NCBI GenBank assembly: GCA_944342125.1
Contig: CALVMF010000051.1
Coordinates: forward strand, 1 to 8,085
From: an uncultured Bacilli bacterium
GTDB lineage: Bacteria; Bacillota_I; Bacilli_A; RFN20; CAG-826
Direction of reading: 5' to 3'
Length of the DNA stretch: 8,085 nt
Numbering within the stretch: the stretch's first letter is position 1; every line of letters starts with the position of its first letter. Positions 1 to 4,916 of this stretch are shown here, one piece after another. The notes under the pieces were generated by a model. It did not search any database and had not been told where the DNA came from. It saw only the letters and a list, made by a program, of their open reading frames with translations. A program made the position numbers and the translations under genes.

Positions 1-1436
1 GTTTGTGATAAACAATCTTTTACAAGTTTTTCATCGCCATTTTCTCTACAAGAGACATTTTCGAGTAAGGTAAAACCAAATAAAGTAAAGTCTTGAAATA
101 CGACAGCAATCATTTTTTGGTATTCATCAAAATCAAAAGAGTTAATGTTAATGCCATTTATCAAAATTTCCCCGCTTTCTGGCTTATAAAAACGACAAAT
201 TAATTTAATGATTGTTGATTTTCCAGCCCCGTTTCGACCAACTATAGCTGTTTTTGACTCTTCCCCAAGCTTAAAACTAACATTCTTTAAAGCGTAAACG
301 TCGCTATTAGGATACTTAAAAGAAACATTTTTAAACTCAAAAACAATGTCTTTCGATAACTCATTTATACAATGTGTCGCTTTTTGCTTATCATCCTTTT
401 GATCAATATAATCAAAATAATAAGAAAGATAGTTAAGTTGAAGATAAAGATCGTTAAATAAACTAACTAATTTATTTAAATTAACGCTCAAATTATTTAC
501 TGAGCCAACGATTGAAACGATTGAACCAACCAAAACTATTCCATAATAAGCTTTAAGTCCTACAAATAAATAAGCAACAAAAAGAACTAAAATATTACTG
601 ATAACATTTAAAGCCCATAAATATGTAACCTTTTTGGTGTGATTTGTATAAGTTTCTTTAACTTTTTCATTGGCTTTTTCAATCTCGTTTCCAATAAGAC
701 CAGCTCCGTTATAAATTCTAATATCTTTTCCAAGCTTATAATTTGAAGTGAGTCTAAAGAAATAAGCAAACTTTCTATTAAAATCAATATTTAGTTCAAA
801 GAACTCTTTTTGCTTATTTGCTGTCTTTTTACCTAAGATATAATTTAAAATTACACAGATAAAAAGAACAAAAATTATTACTAATCCAGACCAAAAACTA
901 TTTAAAAACTCCGCAAAACCTTGATATTTTGTTTCGTTTTCAACAAATAATTTTGAGAAAAATATCAAAGAAAAAATTATGATTACAAGCGAATCAGAAA
1001 TGCTACCTAAATTATTGAAAAAAGAACCTATTCCGCCACCCGCATTAGCTCCTTCATTAGCTTTTTCTATTAAATTCTTGTTATTAGAATCTATGAGTTT
1101 TTCATATTCCAAAGTGAAACTTCTACTCGCAATATTTTGAACACAAGTATAGTAAACGCTTCTTTCTTTAAAGTTTAAATAACGGTCAATAAAACTATTT
1201 ATAAGAAAAGATAAACTTACCACTCCAACAAGAATTGTCGCATCAAAAAATATACTTTCAAAGTTTCCGTTTCCATTGTTAAAGTAATCAACTACTTTGT
1301 TTAGGATAATTTCGCCATAAAATAGAGGCAAAATATATTTAACAGCATTAAAAAGAGAATGTAAGAGTTCTAGATAAATTAAACTTTTGTCTAACTTATA
1401 TCCTGACTTAAATGTTTTTATAAATCTTTTAAACAT
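1..1436 (-). CDS. ABC exporter half-transporter (TMD-NBD fusion), second subunit, 3' end missing
   Basis: An open frame of 478 codons runs from the ATG at 1436 to the left edge without a stop, so the C-terminus is lost. Residues about 20-340 form a hydrophobic transmembrane domain of the type I exporter fold. From about 365 an ATP-binding domain begins: A-loop Tyr375, Walker A GRNGAGKST at 400-408, and Q-loop Gln448 in VVFQDF. The ABC signature, Walker B, D-loop and His switch lie outside the window. A KDIRIYN motif near 237-243 corresponds to KDIRNYS in the upstream partner. The start is set by a strong Shine-Dalgarno site and lies 8 bp inside the preceding ABC gene, so the two are almost certainly co-translated and form a heterodimeric membrane exporter. 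The substrate cannot be told from sequence; multidrug, peptide and lipid export are all possible. Family assignment is firm, function open. Confidence 0.93.
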   Translation of the reverse strand, partial: MFKRFIKTFKSGYKLDKSLIYLELLHSLFNAVKYILPLFYGEIILNKVVDYFNNGNGNFESIFFDATILVGVVSLSFLINSFIDRYLNFKERSVYYTCVQNIASRSFTLEYEKLIDSNNKNLIEKANEGANAGGGIGSFFNNLGSISDSLVIIIFSLIFFSKLFVENETKYQGFAEFLNSFWSGLVIIFVLFICVILNYILGKKTANKQKEFFELNIDFNRKFAYFFRLTSNYKLGKDIRIYNGAGLIGNEIEKANEKVKETYTNHTKKVTYLWALNVISNILVLFVAYLFVGLKAYYGIVLVGSIVSIVGSVNNLSVNLNKLVSLFNDLYLQLNYLSYYFDYIDQKDDKQKATHCINELSKDIVFEFKNVSFKYPNSDVYALKNVSFKLGEESKTAIVGRNGAGKSTIIKLICRFYKPESGEILINGININSFDFDEYQKMIAVVFQDFTLFGFTLLENVSCRENGDEKLVKDCLSQ

Positions 1437-3228
1437 TTTCGCTATCCTCCTTATAATATTTTGCTTGTAAAGAGAATAACTTATAGTATTCGCCCTTTTT
1501 CTTCATCAACTCTTCGTGAGTTCCTTCTTCTACTATCTCACCATTTTCAATATAAACAATTCGGTCGCAGAATTTAGTTGATGATAATCGATGCGAAACA
1601 TAAATCGATGTGCGATTTTTAATTAATTCTTCATATTTTAGATAAAGCTCACTTTCAGCTAGTGGATCAAGTGCGCTTGTTGGTTCATCTAATGCTATAA
1701 AATAAGAATCTTTATATAAAGCACGAGCAAGTAATAGTTTTTGACTTTCTCCACAGCTTAGTTCTACACCATCTAATGAAAAATTTTGAGTTAAATAGGT
1801 GTTTTCTTTATTTTTCAAACGATCAACAACGTTATCGAGACCACTTTCTTTAATTACACTTTGTAATTTCTCTTCATCATATTTTGAGCCAAGGACAATA
1901 TTATCTTTAATCGTGAAAGCTAATGGTTCAATTTCTTGAGCCACTAATGATATCTTTTTGTAGTAATCTTCAATCTTAAAATTACTTAAATTAATTCCAT
2001 TTATAAGGATTTCACCTTTAGTAGGCTTATATAAACCACAAATTAACTTGATTAAAGTTGTTTTTCCAGCTCCATTTAACCCAACCAAAGCTAGTTTTTC
2101 TTTAGGTTTGATATGTAAAGAAAAATTAGAAAAAACATTTTTATCGCTTCCTTCATAAGTATAGGTGAGATTTTTAATTTCTATATCAAAAGGAGTATTA
2201 AGTTTATCAGATAAATCGTTTTCATCGTGATTTAACTCAGATTTTAAATCAATGTATTTACGATAATTCGAAACTTCATTATTTAAATAATAAAGGTCAT
2301 CAATCGACCAAGAAATTGTATCAAGATATTGACTAAGTGCTGTCACTGTAGCTAAAAGAGCTGTAAACTCTGCTGGTGTAATTTGATGATCGATAACTTG
2401 ATAAATCAAAAAAGCATAACTTACAAGATCTCTAGCGATGCTAAATATGGTTACATTAATCGAAGGCAAAAAAGCACCCATTTGTAACCTAAACGAATAT
2501 TTTTCACTTAGTTTTTTATATCTACTTATTTTATCAATCAAAAAATGACTTAAAGAATAATTTCGGATATCTTTTGCGTCTTTTTCTGATAAAGAAGATT
2601 CTTCTAGATAACGTATTCTTTGCGATTCTTCGTTAAATTTAAGGTTATTTTTATCGTAAATTTTACCTACGACAAACCTAGACACAACAATTTGGACAAG
2701 AAATCCAGCTATAACTATTAGCAAAACATAATAAGAAATAAAAGAAGACCCAATAAGAAAAATTATTAAGGCAAATAAACTAATTAAAAAATCGGGGAAA
2801 ATTCTATAATAGCCTTCAACGCCATTGTTATTTGTATTTACAGAATCAAAAGCCATAGTCCTTTTATCTCTTGTACTCTTTCTTTCTAATAGTTCGTAAT
2901 CATAAGTAAGAGTTTTTCTCGTAAGACTATTAAAAAAATATGTTATCCTCACAAAAACGTAATCAATATTTAAAACATTTTTAACAACTACATTTATGAC
3001 TTCTAGAACAAGATAAATTGTAATGAAAATGACAATTAAGAAAATAAAGAAGTTTACTTCAAATTTTTCTTGAACACCATAAACTATTGCACTAGGCAAA
3101 TAAGTTAAAACTAAAGATGATAAAAGCGAAGTAACGACACTAAAAGGCAATAGAAAAATGCATCTTTTTGAATACTTAAAAAGCTTTGAGTACAAAAGTT
3201 TAAAATTTAAGACAAAACTATTTTTCAT
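1429..3228 (-). CDS. ABC exporter half-transporter (TMD-NBD fusion), first subunit, degenerate signature motif
   Basis: This 599-residue protein has the usual length of a half-size ABC exporter. Hydrophobic segments lie at about 24-46, 59-83, 145-188 (two) and 255-300 and form the membrane domain; the ATPase domain starts near 348. Visible motifs are A-loop Tyr358, Walker A GLNGAGKTT at 383-391, Q-loop Gln431, signature LSCGE at 490-494 (canonical LSGGQ), Walker B ending in Asp514-Glu515, D-loop SALD 518-521 and His switch His546. The catalytic Glu and His are intact while the signature is altered, the pattern of the catalytic half of heterodimeric exporters such as TAP2. Its partner is the overlapping downstream gene. 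A stop codon lies four codons upstream of the ATG, so the start is the only ATG available, yet no Shine-Dalgarno sequence precedes it (ACTTTAATT). Substrate unknown. Confidence 0.93.
   Translation of the reverse strand: MKNSFVLNFKLLYSKLFKYSKRCIFLLPFSVVTSLLSSLVLTYLPSAIVYGVQEKFEVNFFIFLIVIFITIYLVLEVINVVVKNVLNIDYVFVRITYFFNSLTRKTLTYDYELLERKSTRDKRTMAFDSVNTNNNGVEGYYRIFPDFLISLFALIIFLIGSSFISYYVLLIVIAGFLVQIVVSRFVVGKIYDKNNLKFNEESQRIRYLEESSLSEKDAKDIRNYSLSHFLIDKISRYKKLSEKYSFRLQMGAFLPSINVTIFSIARDLVSYAFLIYQVIDHQITPAEFTALLATVTALSQYLDTISWSIDDLYYLNNEVSNYRKYIDLKSELNHDENDLSDKLNTPFDIEIKNLTYTYEGSDKNVFSNFSLHIKPKEKLALVGLNGAGKTTLIKLICGLYKPTKGEILINGINLSNFKIEDYYKKISLVAQEIEPLAFTIKDNIVLGSKYDEEKLQSVIKESGLDNVVDRLKNKENTYLTQNFSLDGVELSCGESQKLLLARALYKDSYFIALDEPTSALDPLAESELYLKYEELIKNRTSIYVSHRLSSTKFCDRIVYIENGEIVEEGTHEELMKKKGEYYKLFSLQAKYYKEDSENV
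1446..1451 (-). promoter_or_regulatory. Shine-Dalgarno site of the second ABC subunit, inside the upstream gene
   Basis: AGGAGG lies 9 nt before the ATG at 1436 and is wholly inside the last codons of the upstream ABC gene (the KEDS codons). It fixes the start of the downstream gene and, with the 8-bp overlap, indicates translational coupling of the two subunits. Confidence 0.85.
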
Positions 3229-3248
3229 AATTAAAGTTTAGTGTCTAA

Positions 3249-3263
3249 GTGTTAAAGAAACAC
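3249..3263 (-). repeat. Small hairpin in the leader of the ABC exporter operon
   Basis: GTGTT-TCTTT-AACAC gives a 5-bp stem with a 5-nt loop, about 20 nt upstream of the ABC start codon. There is no T-run, so it is not a terminator. It could shape the 5' end of the message, but the signal is short and may be chance. Confidence 0.3.
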
Positions 3264-3271
3264 CATACTTG

Positions 3272-3311
3272 TAGTTGATTAGCATTCTTTTAAGTTGAGA
3301 AAAATCAACTA
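3272..3311 (-). repeat. 9-bp perfect inverted repeat with a competing inner hairpin, upstream of the ABC exporter operon
   Basis: Reading the minus strand, TAGTTGATT (3311-3303) is the exact reverse complement of AATCAACTA (3280-3272), with 22 nt between. Inside, AGTTGA (3310-3305) can instead pair with TCAACT (3298-3293). The same AGTTGA is also the 3' arm of the metK terminator hairpin. The three pairings exclude one another. The block sits 44-83 nt before the ABC start and could be a DNA operator or an RNA leader element. No convincing -35/-10 pair was found between metK and the ABC genes. Confidence 0.45.
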
Positions 3312-3323
3312 TTAGTTAATTTT
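3300..3323 (-). terminator. Intrinsic terminator of metK
   Basis: About 50 nt after the metK stop, the minus strand reads AAAA-TTAACT-AAT-AGTTGA-TTTTT. TTAACT pairs with AGTTGA (one wobble) over a 3-nt loop, and the flanking A and T runs extend the stem and supply the U tail. The stem is AT-rich and therefore of moderate strength. The A-run on one side and T-run on the other would let it work in both directions. Confidence 0.6.
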
Positions 3324-3333
3324 AAACTAGATA

Positions 3334-3351
3334 TGCGAAGTTTTTCAAAAT
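3334..3351 (-). repeat. 18-nt motif shared by two gene ends (copy 1, after metK)
   Basis: ATTTTGAAAAACTTCGCA lies 22 nt downstream of the metK stop. It matches ATTTTCAAAAACTCCGCA after the GH31 gene (4916-4899) at 16 of 18 positions in the same orientation. No hairpin is visible in it and its role is unknown. Confidence 0.4.
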
Positions 3352-3373
3352 ATTACCTTATAAAATTATGAAT

Positions 3374-4549
3374 TTAATTTGTTTTTAATTCCTTTAGTAA
3401 TTTCTTTATCTCTTCGACTTTATCTAATTTTTCCCATGGAAGATCAAGATCTGGGCGTCCAAAGTGACCATAATTAGAAACATCTCGATAGCTAAAGCTT
3501 GGCTCTCTAAGTTTAAAATGTTCAATTATAGCGCCTGGTCTACAATCAAATAGTTTGCGAATAATCGTCAAAATAGTTTCATCGCTATAATGTGATGTTT
3601 TAAAAGTTGAAACAGAAATTGATAATGGCTCGCTTTTTCCAATTGCATACGATAGTTGAATTTCTAATCTATCAGCAACGCCAGCAGCAACTAGGTTTTT
3701 TGCGATATATCTAGCCATATAAGCAGCACTTCTATCAACTTTTGATGGATCTTTACCGCTAAAAGCTCCTCCACCATGTCTAGCACTTCCACCATAAGAA
3801 TCAACAATGATTTTTCTACCTGTTAAACCAGTATCACCTGCAGGACCGCCAAGAACAAATCTTCCAGTTGGATTGATTAATACTTCAAAATCAGTATTAA
3901 GATTAAATGATTTAGCGACTTTAATCATAATTTCGTTTTTAATAAAGTCTTTAAATTCACTTTCAACAAAATCAGGGTCATGTTGGCATGACATTAAAAT
4001 TGTTTTGATTTTTGGAATTGAATTAGAGTAATCAATAGTTACTTCTGATTTCATATCTGGTCTTGCCCATTTAAAGCTACCATCTTTTCTTAATTGAGTA
4101 GCTATTCTAACAAGTTTATGAGCAATACAAATTGGAAGTGGCATATATCCATCGCTTTCATTTGATGCATAGCCAAACATTATGCCTTGGTCACCTGCAC
4201 CAGTTTCATAGATATTGTCTCTAAAAACACCTCTAGCAATATCTGGTGATTGGGTCTTAATCTTATTCAATATTTGGACAGTTTTATAGTTAAAGCCGTA
4301 TTCATCTTTATCATATCCGATACTTTTAATTACATCTCTAGCTATCTCTTCATAATTGACATGAGCTTTAGTTGTAATTTCTCCACCAATCAACAAAAAA
4401 TCTGTAGTTACAAAGCATTCACATGCAACAAAACTATCCTTATCTTGTTTTATAACTTCATCTAAAATCGCATCAGATATTTGATCGCAAACTTTATCAG
4501 GGTGACCTTCCGAAACACTTTCGCTGGTAAATAAAATTTTCTCTTCCAT
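3374..4549 (-). CDS. metK: S-adenosylmethionine synthetase (methionine adenosyltransferase)
   Basis: The enzyme makes SAM from methionine and ATP with release of phosphate and pyrophosphate; it acts in the cytoplasm, usually as a tetramer. From the ATG at 4549 the protein has 391 residues, normal for the family. It begins MEEKILFTSESVSEGHPDK, matching the usual N-terminus. GHPDK (15-19) carries an ATP/metal-site histidine. The family signatures GAGDQGIMFGY (117-127) and GGGAFSGKDPSKVDRS (259-274) are intact, as are PTGRFVLGGP (227-236) and the C-terminal YGHFGRPDLDLPWE (360-373). A longer reading from a GTG at 4579 would add ten residues and start inside the terminator stem; GGAGG at 4558-4554 supports the ATG instead. 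The gene stands alone, with its own promoter, a SAM-I-like leader with an attenuator upstream, and a terminator downstream. Confidence 0.98.
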   Translation of the reverse strand: MEEKILFTSESVSEGHPDKVCDQISDAILDEVIKQDKDSFVACECFVTTDFLLIGGEITTKAHVNYEEIARDVIKSIGYDKDEYGFNYKTVQILNKIKTQSPDIARGVFRDNIYETGAGDQGIMFGYASNESDGYMPLPICIAHKLVRIATQLRKDGSFKWARPDMKSEVTIDYSNSIPKIKTILMSCQHDPDFVESEFKDFIKNEIMIKVAKSFNLNTDFEVLINPTGRFVLGGPAGDTGLTGRKIIVDSYGGSARHGGGAFSGKDPSKVDRSAAYMARYIAKNLVAAGVADRLEIQLSYAIGKSEPLSISVSTFKTSHYSDETILTIIRKLFDCRPGAIIEHFKLREPSFSYRDVSNYGHFGRPDLDLPWEKLDKVEEIKKLLKELKTN

Positions 4550-4553
4550 AAAA

Positions 4554-4558
4554 CCTCC
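4554..4558 (-). promoter_or_regulatory. Shine-Dalgarno site of metK
   Basis: GGAGG is followed by TTTT and then ATG at 4549-4547. It lies just downstream of the attenuator hairpin and decides the metK start in favour of the 391-residue protein. Confidence 0.8.
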
Positions 4559-4566
4559 AACTAAAC

Positions 4567-4593
4567 AAAAAGCTCCCACAATTTTGTGAGAGC
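4567..4593 (-). terminator. Intrinsic terminator in the metK leader (riboswitch expression platform)
   Basis: GCTCTCACA (4593-4585) pairs with TGTGGGAGC (4580-4572) over the loop AAAT: 9 bp with one T-G wobble, then five Ts (4571-4567) and a G. It ends 17 nt before the metK ATG and 17 nt after the 3' arm of P1 of the aptamer, the arrangement of a transcription attenuator. TCTCA in its 5' arm (4591-4587) is complementary to TGAGA (4610-4606) directly after P1, a possible though short antiterminator. Confidence 0.88.
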
Positions 4594-4610
4594 CAATAAT
4601 AACTATCTCA

Positions 4611-4719
4611 ACTTATCGTTCAAGAATGTGGTCATCTTGCTATTAAGAAGCACTTACTATTTAAATAGAGTTGCTACCATATTTTTTCACTTAATAAATT
4701 TATATGGTTCTTGATAAGT
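4611..4719 (-). promoter_or_regulatory. SAM-I-type riboswitch aptamer, divergent (no evident kink-turn), controlling metK
   Basis: On the minus strand the order is: P1 ACTTATC (4719-4713) with GATAAGT (4617-4611), 7 bp; joining AAGA; P2 ACCATAT (4708-4702) with ATATGGT (4682-4676); AGCAACT (4675-4669); P3 CTAT-TTAA-ATAG; bulge TA; AGTGC; joining J3/4; P4 CAAGATG-ACCA-CATTCTTG (4639-4621, one bulge); AAC; P1 3' arm. CTTATCAAGA, AGCAAC and GTGC match the conserved SAM-I core, including the G, A and U that contact the ligand adenine in known structures. CT/AG replaces the usual CC/GG in P3, which keeps pairing. TATTAAG in the P2 loop (4696-4690) is exactly complementary to CTTAATA in J3/4 (4647-4641), the site of the SAM-I pseudoknot. 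The GAGGGA/AUGAA kink-turn and GGCCC elements are absent. Position before metK and the following terminator imply SAM-dependent shut-off. A SAM-IV relative is less likely because P4 lies within P1. Confidence 0.8.
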
Positions 4720-4725
4720 GAAATA

Positions 4726-4754
4726 ACTATATCTCATCCTTATGTTCTTTGCAA
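4726..4754 (-). promoter_or_regulatory. Sigma-A-type promoter of metK
   Basis: -35 TTGCAA (4754-4749, 4/6), a 17-nt spacer and -10 TATAGT (4731-4726, 5/6). The predicted transcription start is near 4719, at or just before the first base of riboswitch P1, which fits a leader that starts with the aptamer. Confidence 0.75.
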
Positions 4755-4770
4755 TCTATTTAAACAGCGT

Positions 4771-4782
4771 ATTTTCGAAAAT
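4771..4782 (-). repeat. 12-bp perfect palindrome upstream of the metK promoter
   Basis: ATTTTCGAAAAT is perfectly self-complementary and lies 16 bp upstream of the metK -35 box. It could be a regulator binding site, but its AT-rich flanks around TTCGAA also make chance plausible. No known operator is recognised. Confidence 0.35.
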
Positions 4783-4833
4783 CCAAGAGCCAAAGATTAT
4801 TCCTTATATTTTTAATTGAAATTCATCTACTAG

Positions 4834-4855
4834 AAACAAACTAGTAAATTACTAG
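4834..4855 (-). terminator. Possible weak terminator of the GH31 gene
   Basis: CTAGTA-ATT-TACTAG (6 bp, 3-nt loop) is followed by TTTGTTT, about 60 nt after the GH31 stop. A third CTAGTAG lies just beyond. The stem is short and AT-rich, so termination would be weak. It is the only terminator candidate between this gene and the metK promoter. Confidence 0.35.
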
Positions 4856-4898
4856 AAATGTACTATTTTAATACAATTTCAACAAAATAGTTGAGTTT

Positions 4899-4916
4899 TG
4901 CGGAGTTTTTGAAAAT
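4899..4916 (-). repeat. 18-nt motif shared by two gene ends (copy 2, after the GH31 gene)
   Basis: ATTTTCAAAAACTCCGCA starts directly after the GH31 stop codon and matches the copy after metK at 16 of 18 positions. Its core AAAAACTCCGCAAAAC also occurs exactly on the plus strand at 904-919, inside the first ABC gene. Function unknown. Confidence 0.4.

Noticed and set aside
3807..4031. 74-codon plus-strand open frame
   Set aside because: It lies entirely inside metK on the opposite strand, has no ribosome site and resembles no protein; it is a shadow of the conserved metK sequence.
4250..4465. 71-codon plus-strand open frame
   Set aside because: Also antisense to the metK N-terminal coding region, with no supporting start signals.
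4550..4579. Ten-residue N-terminal extension of MetK from a GTG
   Set aside because: The GTG sits in the 3' arm of the attenuator hairpin and lacks a ribosome site; GGAGG and the family N-terminus support the ATG at 4549.
4597..4626. Second promoter (TTGAAC, 16 nt, TATTAT) inside the metK leader
   Set aside because: It overlaps P1 and P4 of the aptamer and would start just before the terminator; the hexamers are likely by-products of the AT-rich repeat.
4554..4719. SAM-III (SMK box) or SAM-II type for the metK leader
   Set aside because: The control element here is a terminator after the aptamer rather than Shine-Dalgarno pairing, and the conserved words and helix order match the SAM-I family.
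4879..4894. TCAAC/GTTGA hairpin after the GH31 gene as a terminator
   Set aside because: A 5-bp stem followed by AATTGTATTA, with no T-run; too weak to call.
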